Shown: positions 45,701 through 54,168, counted from the first letter of the stretch. The stretch: 64,000 nucleotides of DNA from Rikenellaceae bacterium (GCA_020859685.1 JAJBVT010000098.1:1-64000), one strand, 5' to 3'. Notes: generated by a model not told the origin, from the letters alone. A program made the numbers and translations.

Positions 45701-47573
45701 CGACCTCGACCTTTCGGCCGACCTGCGAACCGACAGCACGGGCAGCACGGGCAGCCGCCTCAACGGTATACGGATGAGTGTGGACGGTACGGAAGTCCTC
45801 ACCGCGGACGGTACGCTCGGTAACGGCGTCACCGATATCGACGCCCGGCTCATTTCCCTGCCGCTGACGGCCGTGAATCCTTTCCTGCCCGAAGATGCAC
45901 TCCAGATGGGTGGCCGCGCCAACGGGGAACTGAACCTCCGGTCGGAACAGGGAGGTCTCGATATCGAGGGGAGGCTCGGGTTCTCCGAAGGAACCCTTAC
46001 GGTACCCGTGGTGGGAACGTCATACGACCTGCCGTCCGACTACATCGTATTCCGGCAGGGTCAAGCCGTTTTTGACAGTTATGCCGTAACTTCACCCAAC
46101 GGCCAGCCGCTCACCATCGACGGTACTCTCGACATATCCGACCTCTCGGCCCCCGGAGCCGACCTTACCGTCGAGGCCCGCAACTTCGAGGTGGTAAACT
46201 CCCAGCGAAGCGACGGTTCGGACGTCTACGGCCGGGCGTTGGCCGATATCGACATAACGGCTGAAGGAAGCCTTAACGCCCTGCGTGTACGGGGCGATAT
46301 ATCGGTCCTGACCGGCACCGATGTAACATATACCCTGCCGGACAATAACCTCGACGTGCGCGACGAGTCGCAGGACATCGTTACCTTTATCTCCTTCGCA
46401 GACACCACGGCGGTATTCGCTGCCGATTCAGCCGCCCTTTTACGGGTGTGGGGTATGGATATGCTCGTTAACGTGGATATACAGGACAACGTAAAGGTTA
46501 CGATAAACCTGTCGGCCGACGGTAACAACCGCGCCGAACTGACCGGTGACGGTACCCTGACCTATACCATGAATTCACAGGGGGATTCGCGTTTCACCGG
46601 GCGCTATACCCTGTCGGGCGGTACGGTGGTCTACAATCCGCCGGTGATTTCGGCCAAGACGTTCACGGTTAACGACGGCAGTTATGTGGAATGGACCGGC
46701 GATGTCGCCAACCCCTCATTCAACGTTACGGCTACCGAGAGCCTGCGTACCAATGTGGAATCGGACGGTTCCACCCGCAGTGTAACGTTCGAAATAACGG
46801 TAAGCATCCGCAATACGCTCGAGGAACTCGCACTGGTCTTCGACCTGGCTGCACCCTCGGACCTTGCCATACAGAACCAACTGCAATCCCTCTCGGCCGA
46901 GGAGCGTTCGCAGCAGGCCATCGCCCTGCTGGTATACAATACATATACGGGTCCGGGCACCACGGCCAAGGTCGATGCCAACAACCCCCTGAACAGCTTT
47001 ATCGAGAAGGAGCTGAACCAATGGGCGCGCAACAGCCTGCCGGGGGTCGACCTGTCGCTGGGGGTCAACTCGGTTACCGACTCCGACGGCAGCCAGCATA
47101 CCGACTACTCCTACCGCGTATCCAAATCGCTGTTCGACGACCGGGTGCAGGTAACGGTCGGAGGAAGTATAAACCCGGACGCGGGCACCAACGAGAACCT
47201 GCGCGATAATTTCGTGGACGACATCACACTCGAATACCGCCTCTCCAACCGAGACAATATGTTCCTCAAGGCGTACCGGTACAATACGCAGGAGAGCATA
47301 CTCGAAGGGGAGGTCACCGAGACCGGTTTCGGTTTCGTAGCCCGCAAGAAACTGAACAAACTGAAAGAACTTTTCCGGCTTAAGCGCAGTCCCGAGCAGA
47401 AGGCTTACCGACGCAGCCGCAAGGAGGTAAAACAGCAGGTCCGGAAGGCAGAGAGGGACTCGGGTACGGACCCGGCCCGTGAGCAGCGGCAGGACGATGC
47501 GGCCACTCTGGGTAACAGCGACAACGAAGCAGTGGAGCGTAGAGATGAGCCGGACGGCAACGGCGGATTATAA
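42726..47573 (+). CDS. tamB: TamB family translocation/assembly protein
   Basis: A 1615-residue AsmA/TamB-like protein. An N-terminal transmembrane helix (about 7-28) anchors it in the inner membrane. The long middle is repetitive beta-structure, as in the bridge-like tunnels thought to carry phospholipids or assist outer-membrane protein assembly. The C-terminal DUF490 domain is at about 1150-1530, with SRFTGRYTLSGGTVVYNPPVISAKTF and NQLQSLSAEERSQQAIALLVYNTY, followed by a highly charged 60-residue tail. The ATG at 42726 comes before the MRKKIL lead; earlier in-frame codons would add an unlikely leader. tamL follows 17 bases later, the usual pair. Confidence 0.93.
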   Translation: MRKKILKVALTVILSVAGLLLLVAILIYLPPVQRFIKDKALASISRSTGMAVTIDNFRMRFPAVLRLDNVMVIEADGDTLLRSASVGARIALLPLVRSNVRASGLDLQDTFIDYADSAGSVRLRGSIQSLTIPHALVNLKRTDADISELDIDGLHASMTLGDSPPDESPSDTSRWKIRLGTATLTDIVFDMDGTGGTLAADLRHTTISDAAVSLPDQTVTVGRVTLDTARYSYSPPRQVDLPDEPSTPADDATEPWTVNVASVSLTDNYARYYTADTVARRAGFDADDILLEGLDLRADSVYNRGGDVRLRLAALSFREGSGLEVREGTGTFAMDSSGLRLADFSLLTAGSSIRAEATAGGGIFTGDPAAPVTVSVSAQADGDELILFVPLDAQSAAAVSGRTITLDATADGTLSRLSVRSLEADIPGMLQLTAEGTLTSLQDPARLGGDLDIRGRTGDLRPIKGIITDTSLRNRIDIPPGMTLHGRIAFSPGSYIPDLTIAVDDGTLHLSGNLNTAAERYAVNLETVTFPLFRFLPRDSLGVATLTLDAEGSGFKPLSADAVADISLVIDRFDYYNYPYTDITLKALLSGGRLEGDIHSGSRPFATDLHIEGTTGDSLYARVTGRVGNADLGALGLSDTPLAVAGLLDATVRFWPDTAYAAALVIDTVRINYGDRTDRFTHAELYARAGQHTVTARAKSGDLDLEFMAAVPLDSIGARITAAGNEFGRQFAARSLDMERLQQVLPPLRLDLHAGNNNMLHGLLLDNGYGFSTLDVSASTLDSEQFRASVVAKGFQTSGLTLDTLNVWLRRSDKRLEYAVRLRNRPGNIDRMALVRARGYIEDNDAELSLLQRDRADSVGFRFGLKAELLDTAVTVRMVPDDLIFGYRPWTVNTDNYVTYDFDRELYADLRLDGDGEHVYITSAELDGIPRGAVRLDMGGVDIAATLGLFPSPPPAGGTLSTDMRFGMAGPLMAVEGEIKVDSATWDGRKIGDLDLSADLRTDSTGSTGSRLNGIRMSVDGTEVLTADGTLGNGVTDIDARLISLPLTAVNPFLPEDALQMGGRANGELNLRSEQGGLDIEGRLGFSEGTLTVPVVGTSYDLPSDYIVFRQGQAVFDSYAVTSPNGQPLTIDGTLDISDLSAPGADLTVEARNFEVVNSQRSDGSDVYGRALADIDITAEGSLNALRVRGDISVLTGTDVTYTLPDNNLDVRDESQDIVTFISFADTTAVFAADSAALLRVWGMDMLVNVDIQDNVKVTINLSADGNNRAELTGDGTLTYTMNSQGDSRFTGRYTLSGGTVVYNPPVISAKTFTVNDGSYVEWTGDVANPSFNVTATESLRTNVESDGSTRSVTFEITVSIRNTLEELALVFDLAAPSDLAIQNQLQSLSAEERSQQAIALLVYNTYTGPGTTAKVDANNPLNSFIEKELNQWARNSLPGVDLSLGVNSVTDSDGSQHTDYSYRVSKSLFDDRVQVTVGGSINPDAGTNENLRDNFVDDITLEYRLSNRDNMFLKAYRYNTQESILEGEVTETGFGFVARKKLNKLKELFRLKRSPEQKAYRRSRKEVKQQVRKAERDSGTDPAREQRQDDAATLGNSDNEAVERRDEPDGNGGL

Positions 47574-47590
47574 TAAGCCATGGTGAAAAT

Positions 47591-49891
47591 ATGAGACCTT
47601 ATATACGACATATTATAGTTTCCGCGACCGCTCTATTACTGGTATCCTGCTCCACAACCAAACGGCTCGCGGACGGTGAGGTTCTTTATACCGGAGTTAA
47701 GAAGATAAAGATCGAAGCCCCGGACAGTCTCGACGTGTCCTCCGCGGTGGCATCAGCCGTAAAAGACCCGCTGTCGGTAAAACCGAACAATCCGTTAATA
47801 AGTCCGTACGTCCGCACGCCGCTGCCTATCGGGTTATGGTTCTGGAACTACTTCTACACGGAACGCACCACCGGGTTCCGGGCCTGGATATACCGTACAT
47901 TCGCAAAGCAGCCCGTGCTGGTCTCCGACCTGCGCCTCGAACCCCGTATGGGGCTAGTGGAGGATATTCTGGATAATTACGGTTATTTCGGCTCGTCGGC
48001 CGATTATGAAATCCTGCCAAAGAAGAATCCGAAAAAGGCGCGGATAAGTTACGATGTGCATATAGCCCCGCCGTGGTACTACTCGAGCGTCGAATTTCCG
48101 GACAGCGTTTCCGGGGTTACGGCAGCGATAGATTCTCTCCGGTCCACCTCTCCGCTCGTACCGGGGGCCCAATACAATATCGACACCCTTACCAACGAGA
48201 GGATACGCATAACCAACTACCTGCGCAACCGAAGCTATTACTATTTCCGTCCCGACTACATCGAATACCTCGCCGACACCACCCGCGCCCGGTACGAGGT
48301 GGACCTCCGTATGAGGCTCGCGCAGGGCACCCCGGAGGATGCTCTCCGGCCTTACGATATAGGCGATATCACGGTCGAACTTTTCAACCCCGTCTCCGTC
48401 GGCCGGGATTCCATGATGCTCGGGAATGTGCAGGTGAATTACGATACCCCACTGCGGATACGCCCGCGGCTGCTTCGCAGGCTGCTCGAAATCCACGAAG
48501 GCGACCCCGCTGACGTAACCGCCATAAACAAGACCCTCGATAACCTCACTACTCTCGGCATATTCCGTTATGTAAACCTCGGCGTTACTCCGCTCGATTC
48601 CATAAAGGGCGGAGATACCATAGACATGACCCTTTCAGCCGGATTCGACAAACCGATAGATGCCGAATTCGAAGTCGATTTTTCAAGTAAATCGAACAGT
48701 TTTATCGGCCCTGGGGCCACGTTCGCCGTGCGCCATAAAAATCTGTTCCGCGGGGGCGAAGTCCTGTCGGTACGGCTAAACGGCTCGTACGAATGGCAGA
48801 CCGGCAACACCAGTTCCCAAGTCAACGCCGGTTCGATAAATTCGTATGAATTCGGATTAAACGCCTCCCTGACCTTCCCCCGCACCCTGGCGCCGAAATT
48901 CATTCCGCGGCCACGGAAATACCCTTCCCGCACCACATTCAATCTCGGGGCGAACATCCTCAACCGGCCCGATTTCTTCACAATGGCGTCCTTTAACTTC
49001 TACACCTCGTACGATTTCCAGACCTCCTCGTCCAGCTGCCACAACATAACCCTCTTCCGGTTCGTCTACAATCACCTGCTGCGTACCACCATTGCATTCG
49101 ACAGCACTATGAATAACAATCCGGCCATCGCCGAGAGCTTCAAGAACCAGTTTATACCCTCGGCTTTCTACACCTTCACGGCCGACCGCCGGGTGGGCCG
49201 CCGCGACCGCGACCGCCTTATCTGGCAGACCACGGCAACGACGGCGGGAAATATCTTAGCCGCCGCATGGGGCGCCACGGGCCACCACCCGCCCAAGAAG
49301 ATATTCGGCAACCAGTTTTCACAGTTCATAAAGGGGGTAAGTGAGTTTAAGTTTTACAAAGCCGTCGGTACCTCATCCACCATTGCCAGCCGGGTGGTGT
49401 TGGGAGTAGGTTATGCTTACGGAAACTCGTCGGTAATGCCGTACAGCGAGCAGTTCTACGTAGGAGGTGCCAACAGCATCCGTGCCTTTACGGTACGCTC
49501 AATAGGCCCGGGCAGTTATATTCCCGATACGGAGGATATTTACGGCTATTTCGACCAGACGGGCGATATTCGTTTCGAAGCGAACGTCGAATACCGTTTC
49601 AAAATAGCCGGGGGATTGAACGGTGCGGTATTCCTCGACGCGGGCAATATCTGGCTCGTCCGCCGGGACGACACCCGGCCGGGGGGACGGTTCCGCTTCA
49701 GGAACTTCCCGCGCGAACTCGCCACGGGCACCGGGGCGGGACTGCGGTACGACATCAGTTACCTCGTTATACGGGCGGACCTCGGTGTGGGTATCCACCT
49801 GCCGTACGACACCGGCCGGAGCGGATACTACAATATCCCCCGGTTCAAGGACGGTCTCGGTTTCCACCTCGCTATCGGTTACCCGTTCTGA
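47591..49891 (+). CDS. tamL: BamA/TamA-like outer-membrane lipoprotein (TamL type)
   Basis: A 766-residue Omp85 protein. It starts with a lipoprotein signal (lipobox LLVSC, Cys20), unusual for BamA but known for the TamL form of Bacteroidota. Residues about 25-320 contain three POTRA-like modules. The last 400 residues form a 16-strand barrel, including the GPGATFAVRHKNLFRGGE strand and the conserved EQFYVGGANSIRAFTVRSIGPG loop of the lid/RF region, and end in a terminal phenylalanine. It works with TamB in outer-membrane biogenesis. The gene starts 17 bases after tamB and is surely cotranscribed. Confidence 0.92.
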   Translation: MRPYIRHIIVSATALLLVSCSTTKRLADGEVLYTGVKKIKIEAPDSLDVSSAVASAVKDPLSVKPNNPLISPYVRTPLPIGLWFWNYFYTERTTGFRAWIYRTFAKQPVLVSDLRLEPRMGLVEDILDNYGYFGSSADYEILPKKNPKKARISYDVHIAPPWYYSSVEFPDSVSGVTAAIDSLRSTSPLVPGAQYNIDTLTNERIRITNYLRNRSYYYFRPDYIEYLADTTRARYEVDLRMRLAQGTPEDALRPYDIGDITVELFNPVSVGRDSMMLGNVQVNYDTPLRIRPRLLRRLLEIHEGDPADVTAINKTLDNLTTLGIFRYVNLGVTPLDSIKGGDTIDMTLSAGFDKPIDAEFEVDFSSKSNSFIGPGATFAVRHKNLFRGGEVLSVRLNGSYEWQTGNTSSQVNAGSINSYEFGLNASLTFPRTLAPKFIPRPRKYPSRTTFNLGANILNRPDFFTMASFNFYTSYDFQTSSSSCHNITLFRFVYNHLLRTTIAFDSTMNNNPAIAESFKNQFIPSAFYTFTADRRVGRRDRDRLIWQTTATTAGNILAAAWGATGHHPPKKIFGNQFSQFIKGVSEFKFYKAVGTSSTIASRVVLGVGYAYGNSSVMPYSEQFYVGGANSIRAFTVRSIGPGSYIPDTEDIYGYFDQTGDIRFEANVEYRFKIAGGLNGAVFLDAGNIWLVRRDDTRPGGRFRFRNFPRELATGTGAGLRYDISYLVIRADLGVGIHLPYDTGRSGYYNIPRFKDGLGFHLAIGYPF

Positions 49892-49973
49892 GACTCAAAC
49901 TGCCTGTTTCGTCATTTGCTGCCGAGGTTACGGTTTTGTATCTTGGTCCCCGACCCTAAATGCCTCGACCGTG

Positions 49974-50278
49974 ATGAAAAAACCATTATCGCTGCTGCTG
50001 TTCATGCTCTTTATATCCGCCTGTTCGAAAGACAGCGACACCCCCGGCACCTGCAATTCAGCGCCGAACGGGAAACTTATGGTGCGTTAAGAAGTACCGA
50101 CGATGAAGCCGATGTACTCTTCAACGGTTACACTGACGGATTTACTTTGGAACTCCAAAAGGGAGAATACCGGATAGCCTGCGGCACCGGGATAGCTTTC
50201 GACGAAGTCTTCCCAATCAAATCCGGACGCACAACCAAAGTGCACTATCTCGGCAGCGGGGATTACGAATTCGATTAA
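49974..50278 (+). pseudogene. Small lipoprotein gene with a frameshift
   Basis: From ATG 49974 a signal peptide and lipobox (FISACSKDSD) are read, but the frame stops at 50088-50090 after NGKLMVR. Another frame, open across the same stretch, continues LRSTDDEADVLFNGYTDGFTLELQKGEYRIACGTG to a stop at 50278. Joining them near 50060-50090 gives a natural lipoprotein of about 100 residues. One base lost or two gained would do this. It follows tamL by 82 bases. I recognise no family. A short real peptide of 38 residues is the other option. Confidence 0.5.
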
Positions 50279-50299
50279 CCGTACCGTAACTCACAAAAA

Positions 50300-50323
50300 A
50301 TCCCGCTACTCAAGTAGCGGGAT
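50300..50323. terminator. Terminator between converging genes at 50.3 kb
   Basis: A 10-bp perfect stem (ATCCCGCTAC with GTAGCGGGAT) with a TCAA loop; on the minus strand it is followed by TTTTTTGTGAG, so it mainly serves the Ser/Arg-rich gene. Confidence 0.85.
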
Positions 50324-50345
50324 CGTCAACTTATCCGGCGGCCTG

Positions 50346-51089
50346 TCATCTCTTACTGGCCCAGTCACGGATAGTGTTGCTCTTGAGCTCTACCCCGTAT
50401 TTTTTGGCTTTGAGCATTATGCGGTGCGCCAGCATCGGTTTTTCCTCCGACGGAGCGTAACGGAAATACGCTTCCGCGGCGCGAACATGCGTTGCATCCG
50501 GCATCGGAAACTCCCTTTTTTCGGGTATCCCGAAATCGGAACTGCGAAGCTTATCGCGCTGTTCGGCACTCAGGTTGAGGTGCGAACCTTTCATCCTGCC
50601 ACCCGATCCGTTCGACGAACCTCGCGATGAAGAGCCCGAGTTACCGCGCGCAGACGAACCGGATTTAGAAGAACCGGACTTCGAAGCGGAAGCAGTCGAA
50701 CCCTTCCGTGCAGAGGACCCTGATTTGCTCTCCGACGACGACGATTTACCACGTGAGGTACGGGTTGCAGTGGCCGTTGCCGTGTCGCCGCGAGAAGACT
50801 TCGACGATCCTTCCCTGCCCGATTCACCGCGTGAGGACGACCTCGCGGAACCACTTTTAGCGGACGTACCCCGTGTGGAACGCGAAGAGTTGCCGCTCTC
50901 CGAACCGCGGCGGGACGACCTCGACGAGGTCTCCTTTTCAGACGAGTTGCGGGAAGATTTCGCCGACTCCTTACCTTCGGTCCTCGAAGACGACGATTGA
51001 CCCCGGGAAGAACCTGCATTTTTACCGCGGGAAGTTCCTCCGGACGCCGTGGTTGTTTTCCTTGTCTTTTGTTTAGTAGATGTTGCCAT
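50346..51089 (-). CDS. Ser/Arg/Gly-rich protein with DUF6582-like C-terminal domain
   Basis: A 247-residue protein with two very different parts. Residues 1-165 are almost only Ser, Arg, Gly, Lys, Thr and Ala (SSR, SGS, RGS units), with no hydrophobic core, so surely disordered and strongly basic. Residues 166-247 form a compact domain with LSAEQRDKLRSSDFGIPEKREFPMPDATHVRAAEAYF, which I relate to DUF6582-type domains known from phage-like and general bacterial proteins. There is no signal peptide. A role in binding nucleic acid is a guess from the charge. It forms a pair on the minus strand with the GlsB-type gene 108 bases upstream. Confidence 0.7.
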   Translation of the reverse strand: MATSTKQKTRKTTTASGGTSRGKNAGSSRGQSSSSRTEGKESAKSSRNSSEKETSSRSSRRGSESGNSSRSTRGTSAKSGSARSSSRGESGREGSSKSSRGDTATATATRTSRGKSSSSESKSGSSARKGSTASASKSGSSKSGSSARGNSGSSSRGSSNGSGGRMKGSHLNLSAEQRDKLRSSDFGIPEKREFPMPDATHVRAAEAYFRYAPSEEKPMLAHRIMLKAKKYGVELKSNTIRDWASKR

Positions 51090-51137
51090 ATTGGTATTTA
51101 ATTAATTTTAACCTGCCGCAATACGGGGCGGTCCACC

Positions 51138-51175
51138 GCCTGCCCGGGTGAAAAACCCGTCGGCAGAGGGCAGGC
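51138..51175 (-). terminator. Hairpin between the GlsB-like and Ser/Arg-rich genes
   Basis: GCCTGCCC (51138-51145) pairs with GGGCAGGC (51168-51175), with an inner GGGT/ACCC pairing around AAAA. No clear T-run, so partial termination at most. Confidence 0.4.
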
Positions 51176-51197
51176 AGCCCCGTACTTACGACAACCA

Positions 51198-51446
51198 CTA
51201 AACGCGGCGGCGTGTGAAAAGGCTTACTATCAGGAGCAGTACGATAGCACCGACGGTAGCGGTGATAAGGCTTCCGAGCATACTGGTGGTTCCCAGACCC
51301 ATAAGGCCGAATATCCATCCACCGAGGAGACTGCCGATAACACCTATCACAAGGTTGAGCAGCAGGCCCGAACCGTTGCCTTTAACCACGAGGCTACTGA
51401 GCCATCCGGCTACCAGACCGATTAGTATATACCATAACCAAAACAT
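51198..51446 (-). CDS. GlsB/YeaQ/YmgE family membrane protein
   Basis: An 82-residue protein with three transmembrane helices (about 3-22, 28-48, 54-76) and glycine-rich GLVAGWLSS and GVIGSLLGGWIFG motifs. This is the transglycosylase-associated or GlsB/YeaQ/YmgE family, small stress-linked membrane proteins of unknown mechanism. It is intact and closes with a TRRR tail. No promoter box of the TAnnTTTG type is clear in the 270 bases upstream (51447-51720), where I see nothing else. Confidence 0.88.
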   Translation of the reverse strand: MFWLWYILIGLVAGWLSSLVVKGNGSGLLLNLVIGVIGSLLGGWIFGLMGLGTTSMLGSLITATVGAIVLLLIVSLFTRRRV

Positions 51447-51720
51447 AACTGAAAAATTTTATAGTTAATAAACGTGTTTCCACTTCCGGTCCCGTTTCGC
51501 CTTATGCCGCGAGCCGAAGCTCACCGCAAACCGGTTATCCGCGCCGCCTTAACTTTATTTTGCAACGGGAAAGACCATTTGTGACATAAACCGATTCAAT
51601 AGTCGTGCCGTTCGCGCACAGAACACGGATAAACTCCGGTTTACACACGGACAGAGACGGGACGGGTTCCCTTCGGGAAAAGTGACAATACGAACAGAGA
51701 GAACGGGGTTAAGGGAACGG

Positions 51721-52461
51721 TTAACCCCAATAATACGACAGTATAAGGATTACAACCAAAGCAGGCAACATATTTACAACATTGACCTCCTTTACTTTCA
51801 GGATATTGACGGACAACCCTATAAGCATTATTCCGCCTACTGCCGTAAGGTCGTCAATCATGGCCTGGCTCATCAATGTAGATACATAATATGCCAACAG
51901 GGTAAGCAAACCCTGATAAACCAGCACGGGTATGGCCGACAACATTATTGCAATTCCGAACGAAGACGCGAGTATTATAGAGGTAACCCCGTCCATAATG
52001 GATTTTGTATAAAGCAGGTTCGGAGTCAGGCCCATCCCGTCCTCTATGGCACCCAGGATGGACATGGAACCGACGCAGTAGAGCATCGTGGCCGTGATAA
52101 AACCTTCGGTAAATACCGACGACCCTGATACGGCAGGCACGGCACCCGGCAGCGGCGGGGTTTCGACTGCCGCTACCGGCACACGGTCCCGTTTGGCAAT
52201 GGCGTGGAGGTAACCGGAAAACCTGTCGAGCCTCTTGTCTATTCGCATCCACTGCCCGAGCAGCGAACCTCCTACTATGCTCAATATAATAAGAAGGAAT
52301 CTGTCGGAACTCAGCGACATCGAAACGCCGAGCGCAAGTGTAAACAGCCCGATACCCTGAAACACTATATCCACGGCCCGCCTCGACAGGCGCGACCGGA
52401 GGATTATCCCCAGCAGGCTGCCGGCAATTATCGTTGCGGTATTAACGAGGGTACCGGTCAT
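51721..52461 (-). CDS. DUF554 membrane protein
   Basis: A 246-residue protein of the DUF554 (YqgA) family with seven to eight hydrophobic segments and glycine-rich ends (TATIIAGSLLGIILR, GLTPNLLYTKSIMDGVTS). Related proteins are predicted transporters of unknown substrate. A hydrophilic, Pro-rich loop of about 30 residues (about 90-120) is the only oddity. Transcribed alone, away from the PfkB gene, from a TAATTTTG box near 52487. Confidence 0.9.
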   Translation of the reverse strand: MTGTLVNTATIIAGSLLGIILRSRLSRRAVDIVFQGIGLFTLALGVSMSLSSDRFLLIILSIVGGSLLGQWMRIDKRLDRFSGYLHAIAKRDRVPVAAVETPPLPGAVPAVSGSSVFTEGFITATMLYCVGSMSILGAIEDGMGLTPNLLYTKSIMDGVTSIILASSFGIAIMLSAIPVLVYQGLLTLLAYYVSTLMSQAMIDDLTAVGGIMLIGLSVNILKVKEVNVVNMLPALVVILILSYYWG

Positions 52462-52486
52462 CGGTCATACGGTTAGTTTATGGCTA

Positions 52487-52494
52487 CAAAATTA
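52487..52494 (-). promoter_or_regulatory. Promoter -7 box of the DUF554 gene
   Basis: Reads TAATTTTG on the minus strand, 26 bases before the ATG. A TTTG lies 15 bases upstream, closer than usual. Confidence 0.45.
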
Positions 52495-52587
52495 TTATTT
52501 TTCCTTTCACAAATTAACCTTTGGGGCCGTTTTTAATTACGATTCCAAAGAGCGGCACCGGCTTCCGGCTTTGTCTTTTTTAATTCC

Positions 52588-52595
52588 TATATTTG
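52588..52595 (+). promoter_or_regulatory. Promoter -7 box of the PfkB gene
   Basis: TATATTTG, full consensus, about 67 bases before the ATG at 52663. A TTTG stands 14 bases upstream, a short spacer. Confidence 0.5.
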
Positions 52596-52662
52596 TTCCG
52601 CCGGTAGGCTAGCCCGGACCCGGCAGACCGACCGACAGGAGAAACTACAACTCGAAACTGAA

Positions 52663-53664
52663 ATGAAAAGGATAATAGGTATCGGCAACGCGCTGACGGA
52701 TATACTGGTTAACCTCCGGGACGACCGGGTGTTGGAAGAGTTCGGCCTACCCAAAGGGAGTATGAGCCTTGTGGACGCACCGCTCCAGCGGCAGATATCC
52801 GAGGCCACGGCCGACCTGCCCCATACTCTTTCACTGGGCGGTTCGGCCGGTAACACCATCCGGGCCATGGCCAAACTCGGGTGCAGCGCCGGTTTTATCG
52901 GTAAGGTGGGACTCGACAGCACGGGCGATTTCCTTATACGGGCGCTCGAAAATCTCGGTATCGAACCGAAGGTGTACCGTGGACTGAACCATTCCGGGAG
53001 GTGCGTGTCGCTGGTGTCGCCGGACGGGGAACGGACCATGGCGACTTATCTCGGTGCAGCTCTCGAAATGACGGCGGAGGATATACCCGCAGGAATATTC
53101 GACGGTTACGACTGCCTCTATATAGAGGGTTATCTTGTGCAGAACCACGGGCTTATAACCCGGGCGGTAAAATACGCCAAGGAGTGCGGACTTAAGGTCG
53201 CCATCGATCTTGCCAGCTTCAACGTGGTGGAGGAGAACCTCGGGTTCCTGCGCGACCTTGTCGGAAATTACGTCGATATTATTTTTGCCAACGAGGATGA
53301 GGCCAAAGCGTTCACCGGAGAGGAGGACCCGTTGAAAGCCCTCGATGTAATCGCTGCGAAATGCGACCTTGCCATAGTAAAAATCGGTATCAAAGGCGCT
53401 TACATTAAACATAACAGAGAGACGACCCATGTCGGCATTCTGAAAGCCGCCACGAGGGTGGACACCACCGGTGCGGGCGATTTTTACGCTGCCGGATTCC
53501 TGTACGGCCTCTGCAACGGGCTCTCCTTACGCCAGTGCGGTACGGTGGGTGCAATCGCGGCAGGAAAAGTGATAGAGGTTATCGGTACCACCTTCCCCGA
53601 GGAGGTCTGGGACGAAATAAATTCACTGATAAAACAGGTTAAATCGCAGAAGTACCTATTCTGA
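52663..53664 (+). CDS. PfkB family sugar/nucleoside kinase
   Basis: A 333-residue ribokinase-type kinase. The N-terminal GNALTDILV strand, the GGSAGNTIRAMAKLG motif (about 66-80), a long middle lid, and the C-terminal signature DTTGAGDFYAAGFLYGL (about 267) with its catalytic aspartate are all present. The sequence is closest in feel to adenosine kinase-like PfkB proteins found in Bacteroidales, but substrate could be another nucleoside or sugar. It leads a plus-strand group with folB (41 bases on) and then nrdJ. Confidence 0.9.
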   Translation: MKRIIGIGNALTDILVNLRDDRVLEEFGLPKGSMSLVDAPLQRQISEATADLPHTLSLGGSAGNTIRAMAKLGCSAGFIGKVGLDSTGDFLIRALENLGIEPKVYRGLNHSGRCVSLVSPDGERTMATYLGAALEMTAEDIPAGIFDGYDCLYIEGYLVQNHGLITRAVKYAKECGLKVAIDLASFNVVEENLGFLRDLVGNYVDIIFANEDEAKAFTGEEDPLKALDVIAAKCDLAIVKIGIKGAYIKHNRETTHVGILKAATRVDTTGAGDFYAAGFLYGLCNGLSLRQCGTVGAIAAGKVIEVIGTTFPEEVWDEINSLIKQVKSQKYLF

Positions 53665-53705
53665 GGGCCTTCCGCATAAAGCGACGCCCGATTAAATCAA
53701 CCGTA

Positions 53706-54077
53706 ATGAAGCCACAGGAGAAGACCATCGCAACCATAGAACTCGAAAATATGGAGTTCTACGCCCGCCATGGGTGTTATAGGCTTGAGAAAGAGGTCGG
53801 GAACCGGTTTAACGTTAACGTATCTATTACCTACGACGCCACGCAAGCGGCTGCCGCGGACGATATTACCCGGAGCGTCAATTATCTGGAGGTGTATAAT
53901 GTGGTTCGCGAGCAAATGGAACTTACCTCGGACATCCTCGAAAACGTCGCAAAACGCATTGCCGACTCACTAAAGGAACGATTTCCCGCCATCCAAAAAC
54001 TGACCGTCCGCGTTTCGAAAATAGCCCCTCCCCTGGGCGGCAAAGTGGAACGGGTTTCGGTAACTGTCACACTCTGA
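53706..54077 (+). CDS. folB: Dihydroneopterin aldolase
   Basis: FolB cleaves 7,8-dihydroneopterin to 6-hydroxymethyl-dihydropterin and glycolaldehyde in folate synthesis. The 123 residues fit the family: IELENMEFYARHGCYRLEKEVGNRF (conserved His/Glu region), the VNYLEVYNVVREQM stretch with the substrate-binding tyrosine, and a late LTVRVSKIAPPLGGKVERVSVTV with the catalytic lysine. Other folate genes are not nearby. It is followed by a 184-base gap ahead of the ribonucleotide reductase. Confidence 0.92.
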   Translation: MKPQEKTIATIELENMEFYARHGCYRLEKEVGNRFNVNVSITYDATQAAAADDITRSVNYLEVYNVVREQMELTSDILENVAKRIADSLKERFPAIQKLTVRVSKIAPPLGGKVERVSVTVTL

Positions 54078-54099
54078 AAACACCTGCCCCGACTGTTGA

Positions 54100-54117
54100 T
54101 AATTTATTGATAAATTA
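54100..54117. promoter_or_regulatory. Perfect palindrome upstream of nrdJ
   Basis: TAATTTAT-TG-ATAAATTA: 8-base arms with a 2-base centre, 36 bases upstream of the probable nrdJ promoter box. It could be an operator site or just a weak hairpin after folB. It is not a NrdR-type box. Confidence 0.3.
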
Positions 54118-54152
54118 AAACGGGGGCATCGGTTTCTGCGCGAAAGATGTTG

Positions 54153-54160
54153 TAAACTTG
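54153..54160 (+). promoter_or_regulatory. nrdJ promoter -7 box
   Basis: TAAACTTG, one base off TAnnTTTG, about 100 bases before the ATG. No clean -33 element. Confidence 0.4.
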
Positions 54161-54168
54161 CAGGTAAA

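Noticed and set aside
50575-51000. 141-codon acidic frame antisense to the Ser/Arg-rich gene
   Set aside because: Its Asp/Glu/Pro/Leu composition is simply the reverse reading of the Ser/Arg codons.
53665-53705. Gap between the PfkB kinase and folB as a separate promoter
   Set aside because: Only 41 bases and no TAnnTTTG box; cotranscription is simpler.
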